A stretch of DNA of 64,000 nt from DASQFI01 sp963780895 (GTDB lineage: Bacteria > Acidobacteriota > Vicinamibacteria > Vicinamibacterales > SCN-69-37), in contig CAWAEG010000001.1 of NCBI GenBank assembly GCA_963780895.1, forward strand, positions 868,001 through 932,000. The letters run 5' to 3'. The position numbers and the translations under genes are program-made. Shown piece after piece: positions 44,815-53,474 of the stretch. The notes beneath the pieces are model-generated. The model was not told the origin of the DNA, made no database searches, and worked only from the letters and a program-made list of their open reading frames with translations. The stretch's first letter is position 1; each line of letters opens with the position of its first letter.

Positions 44815-46205
44815 CGCTCCTGAAAGGGATGAAGATCATGAAGACAATGAAGTCCATGAGAGGGATGAAGAGCAGGAACCGCAGCGAACTGTTCTTCATG
44901 ACCTTCACGATCTTCTTCATGTCCTTCATCCCCTTCACGACCGTCATGTCCTCCCAGACAAATCTATCCCGCGACGAGCGGGCGATCGTCGAGTACATCG
45001 ACAAGCACAACGACGACGCGATCGCGCTCCTCGAACGCGTCGTCAACATCAACAGCGGCACGCAAAACCTCGAAGGTGTGCGGCAGGTGGGCGCCGTGTT
45101 CCGCGCGGAGCTCGACACGCTCGGCTTCAAAACCGAGTGGGTAGACGGATCCAGCTGGCAGCGCGCGGGTCACCTGGTCGCGACACACCCCGGCTCGTCG
45201 CCGAAGGTCCTGCTCATCGGCCACCTCGACACCGTGTTCGAGCGCGACAGCCCCTTCCAGAAGTTCGAGCGCATCGATGCGAAGACGGCTCGCGGTCCGG
45301 GGATCATCGACATGAAGGGCGGCGACGTCATCATCATCCAGGCGCTGAAGGCGATCGAATCGGCGGGCCTGCTGAGAACGATGAACATCACCGTGGTGAT
45401 GACGGGCGATGAAGAAGCCGCCGGGAGACCGCTCGCTCGCGCCCGGGACGCCCTGGTGTCGGCCGCGAAAGGCGCTGCCGCCGCGATTGGATTCGAAGAC
45501 GGGGACGGCGATCCGGCGCACATCGTCGTCGCCCGGCGCGGCACGACCTCCTGGGAGCTTCGCGTGACCGGTACGCCCGCGCACTCGTCGCAGATCTTCC
45601 GCGACGACGTCGGTGCCGGCGCGATCTTCGAGGCCGCGCGGATTCTGAACGCGTTTCGCGAACGGCTCGCGGGTCAGCCGCACCTGACCTTCAATCCCGG
45701 TACGATCCTTGGTGGCACGTCGGTCGAGTTCGACCCGGTTCAGGCGCGCGGTACGGCGTTCGGCAAGACCAACGTCATCGCCGAACGTGCGGTGGCCGCG
45801 GGCGATCTGCGGGCCCTTTCGAACGACCAGTTCCAGAAGGCGATGGCGACGATGCGCGAGATCGTGGCGGCGTCGCTGCCACGCACGCGTGCCGAGCTGA
45901 CCTTCGACGAAGGGTATCCACCGCTGGCGCCGGGCGCCGGCAACGAGCGGCTGCTCGTGCTCTTTGATCGCGCCAGCCGCGATCTCGGGCTCGGGGCGGT
46001 GGAGGCAGTAAATCCGGATCGCGCCGGCGCGGCCGACGTGTCGTTCATCGCCGGCGAGGTGCCCATGATCATCGACGCGGCCGGCCTGAAAGGGAAAGAC
46101 GGACACACCGTCAACGAGACAGCGGATCTCACCGCGCTCCCGATTCAGACCAAACGCGCCGCGGTGCTCATCGCCCGGCTGGCGGTGGGAACCCGCCAGC
46201 CCTGA
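44811..46205 (+). CDS. M20 family zinc aminoacylase/carboxypeptidase (CPG2-like)
   Basis: The 464-residue metallopeptidase has VLLIGHLDTVFERD (first His-x-Asp metal site), RGPGIIDMKGGDV, TGDEEAAG (Glu pair), DGDGDPAHIVVARRG and the final GKDGHTVNE His. These features match glutamate carboxypeptidase/aminoacylase enzymes acting on C-terminal or N-acyl amino acids. The start ATG has GGAG 6 nt upstream and overlaps the ankyrin stop. The first roughly 46 residues are entirely encoded by an ATGAAG/CTTCAT hairpin and look like a signal peptide or anchor: Lys/Met-rich, then FFMTFTIFFMSFIPF. ATG 44946 would remove them. Confidence 0.9.
   Translation: MTLLKGMKIMKTMKSMRGMKSRNRSELFFMTFTIFFMSFIPFTTVMSSQTNLSRDERAIVEYIDKHNDDAIALLERVVNINSGTQNLEGVRQVGAVFRAELDTLGFKTEWVDGSSWQRAGHLVATHPGSSPKVLLIGHLDTVFERDSPFQKFERIDAKTARGPGIIDMKGGDVIIIQALKAIESAGLLRTMNITVVMTGDEEAAGRPLARARDALVSAAKGAAAAIGFEDGDGDPAHIVVARRGTTSWELRVTGTPAHSSQIFRDDVGAGAIFEAARILNAFRERLAGQPHLTFNPGTILGGTSVEFDPVQARGTAFGKTNVIAERAVAAGDLRALSNDQFQKAMATMREIVAASLPRTRAELTFDEGYPPLAPGAGNERLLVLFDRASRDLGLGAVEAVNPDRAGAADVSFIAGEVPMIIDAAGLKGKDGHTVNETADLTALPIQTKRAAVLIARLAVGTRQP
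44816..44950. repeat. ATGAAG/CTTCAT hairpin at the 5' end of the M20 gene
   Basis: The left arm (44822-44872) is a drifting run of GATGAAG/AATGAAG/CATGA words. The right arm (44890-44945) is CTTCATGACC, CTTCATG and CTTCATCCCC, the imperfect complement. It lies in the reading frame of the M20 peptidase, which translates it as MK-rich then FM/FI-rich residues. Confidence 0.82.
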
Positions 46206-46221
46206 ACAGGAGCCACGATTC

Positions 46222-46644
46222 ATGCGCCGGATCTCTTCCTTCGGACGATTCAGCAAAGCCGCGGCCCGACTCGCCGGACGCCCGAGTGCCTTCGGCGCCG
46301 CCGTCGGAGTTGTCGTGCTCTGGGCGGCGACGGGACCGCTGTTCGGCTTCAGCGATACCTGGCAGCTCGTGATCAACACGGGCACGACCATCGTGACGTT
46401 CCTGATGGTGTTCCTGATTCAGCACACGCAGAACCGGGACACCGAGGCGCTCCAGATCAAGCTCGACGAGCTCATCCGCATCTCGACGGGCGCGCACAAC
46501 AGCTTGCTCGATCTCGAGGAGCTCGAGGAGGAGGAGCTGGACCGGATTCGCGACAACTACGAGATGCTAGCGAAACGCGCTCGTGACCGCCGGCGAGCCG
46601 GGCTGGAAGACACGGACGTCGAAGACGTCTCCAGATCCGATTGA
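46222..46644 (+). CDS. Low-affinity iron permease family protein
   Basis: The 140-residue protein has two membrane segments (about 24-42 and 48-66). Between and after them lie VINTGTTIVTFLMVFLIQHTQNRDTEALQIKLDELI, the characteristic segments of the family (cut here at HTQNRD). An acidic tail (ELEEEELDRI) follows. Some fungal members import iron; bacterial versions lack proof. The stop region overlaps the next gene's possible TTG start. Confidence 0.85.
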   Translation: MRRISSFGRFSKAAARLAGRPSAFGAAVGVVVLWAATGPLFGFSDTWQLVINTGTTIVTFLMVFLIQHTQNRDTEALQIKLDELIRISTGAHNSLLDLEELEEEELDRIRDNYEMLAKRARDRRRAGLEDTDVEDVSRSD

Positions 46645-46655
46645 GGCGATGGCGC

Positions 46656-47165
46656 GTGAACGACGATCTGTACGGCATCGGGCTCATGACGATCGACGGC
46701 GCGTGGCAACGGATGGAGGACTACCGGGGCCGGACGGTCCTCGTGGTCAATGTCGCCAGCCAGTGCGGATTCACGCCGCAGTACGCGGGTCTCGAGCGTC
46801 TGTATCGCAAGTATCACGATCAGGGCTTCGTGATCCTCGCCTTTCCCTGCGATCAGTTCGGACATCAGGAGCCGGGCACCGACGCCGACATCAAGACCTT
46901 CTGTTCGGAGCAATACGACGTGACGTTCCCGGTGTTTTCGAAGACCATTGTCAACGGCGACGGCACGCATCCATTGTTCCGATGGCTGAAAGGCGCCCGG
47001 AAAGGGTGGTTCGGCATCGGCACAATCGCGTGGAACTTCACCAAGTTCCTGATCGATCCCGACGGGAACGTCGTCGATCGATTCGGCTCACGCGCCACGC
47101 CGGACAAGATCGAGCCGCGAATCCTGGAGGTGCTCCATGCGCCTGGCGCTCGTCCATCACGCTGA
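46656..47165 (+). CDS. Glutathione peroxidase-type thiol peroxidase
   Basis: 169 residues from GTG 46656; a TTG at 46641 overlapping the preceding stop is possible. The peroxidatic Cys37 is in VNVASQCGFTPQY. Gln67 is in FPCDQFG (usually FPCNQFG) and Trp is in AWNFTKFLID, giving the usual Cys-Gln-Trp triad. It reduces peroxides, most likely with thioredoxin. It has no signal peptide and is cytosolic. Its 3' end overlaps the SixA-like start. Confidence 0.92.
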   Translation: MNDDLYGIGLMTIDGAWQRMEDYRGRTVLVVNVASQCGFTPQYAGLERLYRKYHDQGFVILAFPCDQFGHQEPGTDADIKTFCSEQYDVTFPVFSKTIVNGDGTHPLFRWLKGARKGWFGIGTIAWNFTKFLIDPDGNVVDRFGSRATPDKIEPRILEVLHAPGARPSR

Positions 47166-47577
47166 CGCCGTCGGATCCGGCGTCGATCCTCAGCGGCCGC
47201 TGTCGTCGATTGGGCTCGAGCAGGCCGATAACCTGGCCACCCGCACGAAAGCAGCGGAGTACTCGCCTGCAGTGATCTGGCACAGCGGCAAGCTTCGCGC
47301 GCGCCAGACCGGTGAAGCATTCCTGCGAATCTGCAATCCGTTCGCGGAATTTCGAATGGTCAAAGGGCTGCGGCCGGACGATCCCCCCGAGATCCTTCGC
47401 GAGGCCCTCCGCACGGAGAGCACGGACCTGCTCGTCGTCGGCCACATGCCGCACCTCGCGTCGCTGCTCCAACTAATCGTGCCGGACGCCGCGCCGTTCC
47501 CTCTGCACGGTCTCGTTCTGCTCGAAACGACGGACTCCGGAAGCTGGAAAGAGGTGTGGAGAGCGGGCCTTGGCTAG
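47137..47577 (+). CDS. SixA-like histidine phosphatase
   Basis: A 146-residue phosphoglycerate-mutase-fold protein of SixA size. The catalytic N-terminal motif reads LVHHADA, so the Arg of the usual RHG is replaced by His7 while the nucleophile His8 stays. IWHSGKLRARQTGEAF and VVGHMPHLASLL supply the second Arg and His. It may remove phosphate from a phosphohistidine protein; the Arg change may lower activity. The start overlaps the peroxidase gene, and its stop overlaps the convergent Pro-rich gene. Confidence 0.85.
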   Translation: MRLALVHHADAVGSGVDPQRPLSSIGLEQADNLATRTKAAEYSPAVIWHSGKLRARQTGEAFLRICNPFAEFRMVKGLRPDDPPEILREALRTESTDLLVVGHMPHLASLLQLIVPDAAPFPLHGLVLLETTDSGSWKEVWRAGLG

Positions 47578-48545
47578 TGAGGATCCCGTTCGACGAGGAC
47601 GGTGACCGGTGCGTTGAGCCGCACGGTGAGTGGCGTGCCTGCCGGCAAGGTCGCGGCGTTCCGTCCGCCGGCCATGACCGCGGCCGTGCCGCCGGCAGCG
47701 CCTGCCGTCGAACCAATCGCCGCGCCTTTCCCCCCGCCCACGACCGCGCCGAGGATGGCGCCCACGACTGTGCTTGCGCCGATCTTGGACGTCGCTTCCT
47801 TCGTCGGCGAGTCCCCGTCACGGAAGATCGTGTCGGTGACGATCGGCAGCCGGGTTGTGCCGTCGGCCAGAATCAACGTCGTGAAACGCACGCCGAGACG
47901 CGAGCGTTCCTTGAACTTGCCGCCGCGCTCCACCAGGGTCACGTTGCCTTCGAGTCGCGCACCGGCGGGAATCGCCACGCGGTCGTCAACCGTCACGTCG
48001 CGCGAGACACGCGCGGAGACGCGATCCTCGACCTTCGCGGTTTCACTCGAGATCGACGAGTCGAGCCGGATCCCAATCACCGAGTCGGATTTCACGATGA
48101 CTTCCTCGAACCGCGGCTTTTCTGGTTCCTTCACCGCGGGCACGACGTCGGGCACCGACACCGGGGGCGTCACTTCGGCGGGAAGACTGGGCGGCGGCGG
48201 GACGGCCGGGGCCGGTGTGGCCGGCGCCGTGCTCGGCGGCGGTGCTTCAGCGGCCGGCCGAACGGGCTGCGGCCGCGGCTTCGCCGCGGGGGCCGGTTCG
48301 CGCGGCGTCCGGTCGCGTGGCTCGGTTCGAACCACGGGCATCGGTTTCTCGGGTTGGATCTCGACGGTCGTGGACGGCGCGGCGTCGGGGACGGCCGGCG
48401 CCGGTTGGAAAACGGGAGAGGACGGCACAGCTTCCACCGGACGAGCGGCCGAGTTCGTCCGCACGGCCATGAAGCCGCCGGCGCCGGCGGCGGCCAGGCA
48501 GGCCGAGCTCGCGAGCGCGACGACGAGGGTCTTGGTGGTAATCAC
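47574..48545 (-). CDS. Secreted Pro/Ala-rich protein with glycine-zipper tail
   Basis: GTG 48545 gives 323 residues with a membrane anchor (TLVVALASSACLAAAGAGGFMA). A long Pro/Ala/Glu-rich linker follows to about residue 150. A C-terminal domain has VIVKSDSVIGIRLDSSISSETAKVEDRVSARVSRDV, split by its conserved RV.ARV pattern, and IPAGARLEGNVTLVERGGKF. It ends in a glycine zipper (GAILGAVVGGGKGAAIGSTAGAAGG). The globular domain resembles that of the lipoprotein at 63568. It probably spans or inserts in the envelope. An in-frame extension upstream reads the 124-bp repeat and is rejected. Confidence 0.78.
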   Translation of the reverse strand: MITTKTLVVALASSACLAAAGAGGFMAVRTNSAARPVEAVPSSPVFQPAPAVPDAAPSTTVEIQPEKPMPVVRTEPRDRTPREPAPAAKPRPQPVRPAAEAPPPSTAPATPAPAVPPPPSLPAEVTPPVSVPDVVPAVKEPEKPRFEEVIVKSDSVIGIRLDSSISSETAKVEDRVSARVSRDVTVDDRVAIPAGARLEGNVTLVERGGKFKERSRLGVRFTTLILADGTTRLPIVTDTIFRDGDSPTKEATSKIGASTVVGAILGAVVGGGKGAAIGSTAGAAGGTAAVMAGGRNAATLPAGTPLTVRLNAPVTVLVERDPH

Positions 48546-48675
48546 GGCTACAGTTTCAGCAAGGCCCGTACCCGTACACCAGACGGCCCCTTTTGCGCGA
48601 CTTCTCCGGGATGACGGCCGGTCGGAGGACAGAGGGCGTCCCCTGCGGGGCACAGGAAAAATGGGGCAATGGGGC

Positions 48676-48799
48676 AGCGCCCGCGGCCCGCCCGGAGCCT
48701 TCAGCCAAGCGCTGGGGGTGGGGCCCCAGCGCAACAAAGAAAAGATAGCGAGTCCGGCCCTCGCCAAGGCTACGGCCAGGCCCCGCGAGCATTGAAGAA
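48676..48799 (-). repeat. Dispersed 124-bp repeat, copy 2
   Basis: This inverted copy of 33056-33179 runs from GGCAGCGCCCGCGGCCCGCC to CGAGCATTGAAGAA on the plus strand. It lies between the divergent Pro-rich protein and M14 peptidase genes. It carries the same GCGCTGGGG/CCCCAGCGC stem. Confidence 0.85.
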
Positions 48800-48863
48800 T
48801 GACGCCATGAGGGCAATCAACCCCTGTGCTATAACGCCCTTCTACCTTTCGCCTGGAGGAATC

Positions 48864-51800
48864 ATGACAACTCTCGTGGCGCGCCGCGTTGCGTTGGGAA
48901 CCGCGCTCGCGTTCGTGCTGGCGACCGGCGGCCTCTCGGCCCGCCAGGCGCCGTCACAGCCGCTCGATCAGGAATACGGCAAGCGCATCAAGGACAACAC
49001 GCCCGATGCGCGCATCCTGACCGATCTCATCGATCACATGCCGATCTCGGAAACGGTGCCGTCACCGCTGAAATTCCTGGGATACATTCCGGGCGAGAAC
49101 AACCGGCTGACGTATCACAAGGACATCGTCCGGTACCTCGGCGCGCTCGACAAAGCGTCGGAGCGCGTGACGATGTGGCCGATTGGGAAGAGCGAGGAAG
49201 GCCGCGAGATGTACGCGGTGGCGGTGGCCGACGAAGCGACGATCAAGTCGCTCGACAAGTACAAGCAGATCACGCGTCAGCTCACCGATCCGCGGACGCT
49301 CACCGACGCGCAGGCGCGTCAGCTCATCCAGACCGGGAAGCCGATCTACTACGCCTCCGGCAGCATTCATTCCACCGAGGTCGGCAGTCCCGAGATGCTG
49401 ATGGAACTCGCGTTCCGGCTCGCCGTCGAAGAGACGCCGTTCATCCAGCAGATTCGCAACAACGCTATTTTCGTGTTTACCCCAGTCTCGGAAGTGGACG
49501 GCCGCGAGCGGCGCGTGGACGGCTACATGGCGCAGCAGGCCGGTCAGCCGAATCCCGGCATGCTGTATTGGGGCAAGTACGTCGCGCATGACAACAACCG
49601 CGACGGCATCGGCGTGGGCCTTGCGCTCACGCAGAACATGATCAAGTCGTTTCTCGATCTGCGTCCGCAGGTCTTTCACGATCTCCACGAGTCGGTGAAC
49701 CTGTTGTACGTCTCCACGGGCACCGGTCCCTACAACCCCGTCGTCGCGCCGATCCAGGTGAACGAATGGTGGTGGCTCGCGCAGACGGAAATCATGGAGA
49801 TGACCAAGCGCGGCGTGCCGGGTGTGTGGACGTACAACTACTACGACGGCTGGGTCCCGAACTACATGTTCTGGATTGGCGTCACGCACAACTCGATCGG
49901 CCGCTTCTACGAGACGCAGAGCTACGGCGGCGGGGGAGGTGGCGGCGGCGCTGGTCCGGGACGCGGTGCGCCCGGTGCGCCAGCGGCCGGAGGCGCGGCG
50001 GGTGCGGCAGGTGGTGCGGGAGCCGCCGGCGCGGGTGCGGCCGGTGCAGGTGCCGCTGGTGCCGGAGCTGAGGGTGCCCAGGGTACTGGCCGCGGGCGCG
50101 GCGGCGTCATCGGCGGGAACAGCCGCGAATGGTACCGGCCGAATCCGAGTCCGGGCGACGTGCAGTGGAGCGGACGCGCGAACATCAACATGCAGCAGTC
50201 GGCGCTGCTCATCGCGCTCAACGCCGTCGCGAAGAACAAGGAGATGTTCCTCGAGAACTACTACGTCAAGAACAGAATGATGGTCGAGCAGGGCCGGAAC
50301 AGGGCGCCGCACGCGTACGTGATTCCGACAAAGCAGCGTCGGCAGGTGGAGGCCGCGGATCTGATGAACCTCATCCGCTTCCAGGGCGCCGAGGTGCACA
50401 CCGCGAACAGCGCATTTTCGGCCGGCAACGTGCAGGTGGCGGCCGGCGACTACATCGTCCGCCTCGATCAGCCGTATGGCGGGGTCGTCGAGACGCTCCT
50501 CGGCACGCAGTGGTATCCGGCGGACAACCCGCGGCCATACGACGACACTGGCTGGTTCATTCCCGGGTTGCGAAACATCAAGTCATTCGCGATCGACGAC
50601 AAGACGATCTTCGACAAGCCGATGACGCTGGCGAAGGCGAACTTCAAGGTGCCGGGGACCATCACCGGCGCCGGCAGCACGATCGTCATCGATCACACGA
50701 CCGATAACACGCTCGCGACATTCCGCTTCACGAATCCGACGGTGAAGATGTCGGCGGCTGAAGCGGCCTTCGAGATGGGTGGCCACACGTTCGCGCCGGG
50801 GGCGTTCGTGATTCAGAACGCGAATCGCGCGGCTCTCGAGCCACAGATCCGCGAGTTGGGCCTGATGGCATGGGCGACCGACACGCCGCCATCCGTACGG
50901 ATGCACGATCTCGACGTGCCGAGAATCGGCTACATCCACTCCTGGCAGAACACGCAGGACGAAGGCTGGGTGCGGATGGCGTTCGACAAGCTGAAGGTTC
51001 CGTACACGTACTTCGGTGACAACGTTGTGCGTCAGGGCAACCTGCGCGCGAAGTACGACGTGATCATCTATCCGCACGCGGGCGTACAGGCCGACTCCGA
51101 GGGCATTCCGGCCGGCACGCCCGTGCCGTACAAAGGGACTTCGCTCACACCGAATATCGCGACGTCGCCCGACCAGACCGACGACACGCGCGGCGGACTT
51201 GGGCGCGATGGTCTGCGCGAGCTCGCGAAGTTCGTGAACGACGGTGGCGTGCTCATCACCGAGGGCGGGACGTCGTCGCTCTTCCCGCAGTACGAGATCA
51301 CGCAGGGGATTTCGGTCGACACCGGCGCGAACGTCTTCGCGCCAGGCTCGGTCGTGAAGGTCCTGCTCGGCGACAAGACGAGTCCGATCCTCTACGGCTA
51401 CGACCAGAACGCGCTCGCGGTGATGTTCAAGAACAACGCGCTGCTCTCGCTGGGCGCGCGACCCGCGCCCGCACCGGCGGCTGCCGACGCACCAGCCGGC
51501 CGCGGCGGTGGCGGCGGACGGGGTGGCGGCGCCGGCCCGGCCGGTGTCAGCAACATCAACATGCAGCCGATGTCCGCGGCGCCGAGACTCACCACGCTCG
51601 ATGGTCCGCCTTCTGCGCCTGCGGCGGCCGCAGGCGGTGGGCGAGGTGGCGGATTCCCCGGCGGGGGCGGCGGCGGACGTGGCGGTGGCGGACGCGGCGG
51701 CGGAGGCGGTGACGCGACGCCCGCCTCCACGGCGCGCGGCCCGGCGGCGTTCGGCGTGACATCCACGGGCGCGCCGCGCGTGCTGCTCTCGTATCCGAAC

Positions 51801-52001
51801 GACCCGAACGACCTGCTATTGTCCGGCGCGCTCGCCGGCGGCGAGAACCTCGTGGGCCGTCCGGTCCTGCTGGATGCGCCGGTCGGCACCGGTCACGTCG
51901 TCATTTTCGCGACGCGGCCGTTCTGGCGGTACCAGACGCAAGGCAACTACTTCCTCGCATTCAATGCGATCCTGAATTGGAATGACTTGAATGCCAAATA
52001 G
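48864..52001 (+). CDS. Large secreted M14-type zinc carboxypeptidase
   Basis: The ATG at 48864 has GGAGG 5 nt upstream and a signal peptide (about 1-26); 1045 residues. The zinc motif is SIHSTEVGSPEM (His169, Glu172), with a further His in VFHDLHESVN near 271-276. The mid-part contains long Gly/Ala/Arg tracts (about 355-410 and 875-945), unusual for M14 enzymes. The C-terminal part reads PVGTGHVVIFATRPFWRYQTQGNYFLAFNAILNW, cut at its family end, typical of these acidobacterial exopeptidases. It is likely to digest extracellular peptides. It is related to the gene at 55185. Confidence 0.9.
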   Translation: MTTLVARRVALGTALAFVLATGGLSARQAPSQPLDQEYGKRIKDNTPDARILTDLIDHMPISETVPSPLKFLGYIPGENNRLTYHKDIVRYLGALDKASERVTMWPIGKSEEGREMYAVAVADEATIKSLDKYKQITRQLTDPRTLTDAQARQLIQTGKPIYYASGSIHSTEVGSPEMLMELAFRLAVEETPFIQQIRNNAIFVFTPVSEVDGRERRVDGYMAQQAGQPNPGMLYWGKYVAHDNNRDGIGVGLALTQNMIKSFLDLRPQVFHDLHESVNLLYVSTGTGPYNPVVAPIQVNEWWWLAQTEIMEMTKRGVPGVWTYNYYDGWVPNYMFWIGVTHNSIGRFYETQSYGGGGGGGGAGPGRGAPGAPAAGGAAGAAGGAGAAGAGAAGAGAAGAGAEGAQGTGRGRGGVIGGNSREWYRPNPSPGDVQWSGRANINMQQSALLIALNAVAKNKEMFLENYYVKNRMMVEQGRNRAPHAYVIPTKQRRQVEAADLMNLIRFQGAEVHTANSAFSAGNVQVAAGDYIVRLDQPYGGVVETLLGTQWYPADNPRPYDDTGWFIPGLRNIKSFAIDDKTIFDKPMTLAKANFKVPGTITGAGSTIVIDHTTDNTLATFRFTNPTVKMSAAEAAFEMGGHTFAPGAFVIQNANRAALEPQIRELGLMAWATDTPPSVRMHDLDVPRIGYIHSWQNTQDEGWVRMAFDKLKVPYTYFGDNVVRQGNLRAKYDVIIYPHAGVQADSEGIPAGTPVPYKGTSLTPNIATSPDQTDDTRGGLGRDGLRELAKFVNDGGVLITEGGTSSLFPQYEITQGISVDTGANVFAPGSVVKVLLGDKTSPILYGYDQNALAVMFKNNALLSLGARPAPAPAAADAPAGRGGGGGRGGGAGPAGVSNINMQPMSAAPRLTTLDGPPSAPAAAAGGGRGGGFPGGGGGGRGGGGRGGGGGDATPASTARGPAAFGVTSTGAPRVLLSYPNDPNDLLLSGALAGGENLVGRPVLLDAPVGTGHVVIFATRPFWRYQTQGNYFLAFNAILNWNDLNAK

Positions 52002-52219
52002 GATGTGGCTGGGAAGTACGCGGGACAAGAGCTGAGAAGTACGGTGGACGAAAGACGAGACGTAGCTGGCGGACAAAGGACCGGGAAGTACGGCAGCTTG
52101 ACGAGAGAGTGCAAGAGCGTCGCGAAGTACTGGAGTTGACGTTGAAGTGCGGGAGCTAACGCTGAAGTGCTGGAGCTGAAGCCTGGCTTTTCTCCGGCGT
52201 ACTTCCCCTAACTGCTTCA
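52002..52219. repeat. Degenerate GAAGTACKGG word array with inverted end
   Basis: The spacer between the M14 gene and thiO repeats words such as GAAGTACGCGGG, GAAGTACGG, GAAGTACTGGAG and GAAGTGCTGGAGC. It begins with GGGAAGTACGC (52010-52020) and ends with the complement GCGTACTTCCCC (about 52198-52209). No reading frame is credible. It looks like another word-built fold-back, with the array mostly on one side. Confidence 0.65.
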
Positions 52220-53338
52220 GTGAGGGTACTTGTCATTGGCGCGGGGGTCATCGGTGTCGCCGTTGCCGACGCGCTCGCGGTACGCGGCGCCGAGGTGACC
52301 GTGCTCGACATGCGTGGTCCCGGGCGGGGAGCCTCTTTCGCCTCGGCGGGCATCCTCGCGCCGCACGTCGAGTCCCACCATGAGGCGCGTTTTCTCGAAC
52401 TGGCCACGCGCAGCCTCGACATGTTCGACGCGTTCGTCGCGGGCGCGAGCGAGCGCAGCGGACGACGGGTCGAGTACGCGCGTACGGGGACGCTGGAGAT
52501 CGCGCTCGATCAGGATGATGTTCGTCGTCTCGAGGGCGCGCGAACGAGACTCAGGGCCGCTGGCGTCGCGCACGCCTGGCTCACGCCCGACGAGCTTCGA
52601 GGCCGCGAGCCGGCGGTGTCGAGCGCGGCGCTCGGCGCGCTGCTGATCGAGCCGCATGGCTTCGTCGGTGTGCGGTCGCTCATCGCCGCCCTCGTGCAGA
52701 GCGCGCGGGTTTCGGGCGCGACGTTCGAAGTCCCCGTCGAAGCCGTCGAGATCGATCCCGGGCGGGAAGGTGTCGAAATTCGCGCGGGCTCATCGCGCTA
52801 CACCGCCGACACGGTCGTGGTGGCCGCCGGCACCTGGTCCGGACGCGTGCAAATTGCGCATGCGCCACGCCTTGACGTGCGACCAGTGCGCGGTCAGTTG
52901 CTTCACCTGTCGTGGACGGCGGTCCACGCCCCGAGTCGCGTCGTCTGGGGTCCGCGGTGCTATACGGTGCCCTGGTCGGATCGTTCGCTGCTGGTCGGCG
53001 CGACGGTCGAGGACGCCGGGTTCGACGAAGGCACCACCGTCTCCGCGATTCATCAGCTCACGGCTGCTGTTCATGAGCTCCTGCCCGAGGCGCGGACCGC
53101 ATCACTTCAGGAAGTGCGAGTCGGGCTGAGACCCGCAAGCGCCGACGGTCTGCCGATCGTCGGTCCCCTCCCAACCACACCGCGCGTCATCATCGCCACC
53201 GGCCATTATCGAAACGGCGTGCTCCTGGCCCCGATCACCGCGGCGATCGTCCGTGACTATGTGCTCGAAGGCCGAAGTGATCCGGCAACGAGCTGGATGA
53301 CGCCTCACCGCTTCGGACCCGCGACGTCGCCGGCCTGA
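52220..53338 (+). CDS. thiO: FAD-dependent glycine oxidase-like (ThiO/DAO family)
   Basis: The 372-residue DAO-fold oxidase has VLVIGAGVIGVAVADAL (3-19, FAD loop) and FASAGILAPHVESHHEARF. YTADTVVVAAGTWSGRV and the C-terminal signature GLRPASADGLPIVGPL...ATGHYRNGVLLAP also appear. This set matches glycine oxidase/thiazole synthesis ThiO, but no thiamine genes lie in the window; another amino-acid oxidase is possible. GTG 52220 is the only near-upstream start after the repeat region. Confidence 0.85.
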   Translation: MRVLVIGAGVIGVAVADALAVRGAEVTVLDMRGPGRGASFASAGILAPHVESHHEARFLELATRSLDMFDAFVAGASERSGRRVEYARTGTLEIALDQDDVRRLEGARTRLRAAGVAHAWLTPDELRGREPAVSSAALGALLIEPHGFVGVRSLIAALVQSARVSGATFEVPVEAVEIDPGREGVEIRAGSSRYTADTVVVAAGTWSGRVQIAHAPRLDVRPVRGQLLHLSWTAVHAPSRVVWGPRCYTVPWSDRSLLVGATVEDAGFDEGTTVSAIHQLTAAVHELLPEARTASLQEVRVGLRPASADGLPIVGPLPTTPRVIIATGHYRNGVLLAPITAAIVRDYVLEGRSDPATSWMTPHRFGPATSPA

Positions 53339-53474
53339 CGGCTCGTCGCTTCTGGAAATCCGTCCAGCGAGCGCCTGCGTAGACCAACTGACAAGGCGCT
53401 GGCGCGACCACCGTGCGGCGGTCGCGTCCGCTAGTCTTGGCCGCCATCACTTCATGCCGTAAGGAGAAGTCGAC

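Noticed and set aside
46656..47165. Selenocysteine in the glutathione peroxidase
   Set aside because: The active-site codon is a plain TGC Cys and no in-frame TGA or SECIS-like stem is needed.
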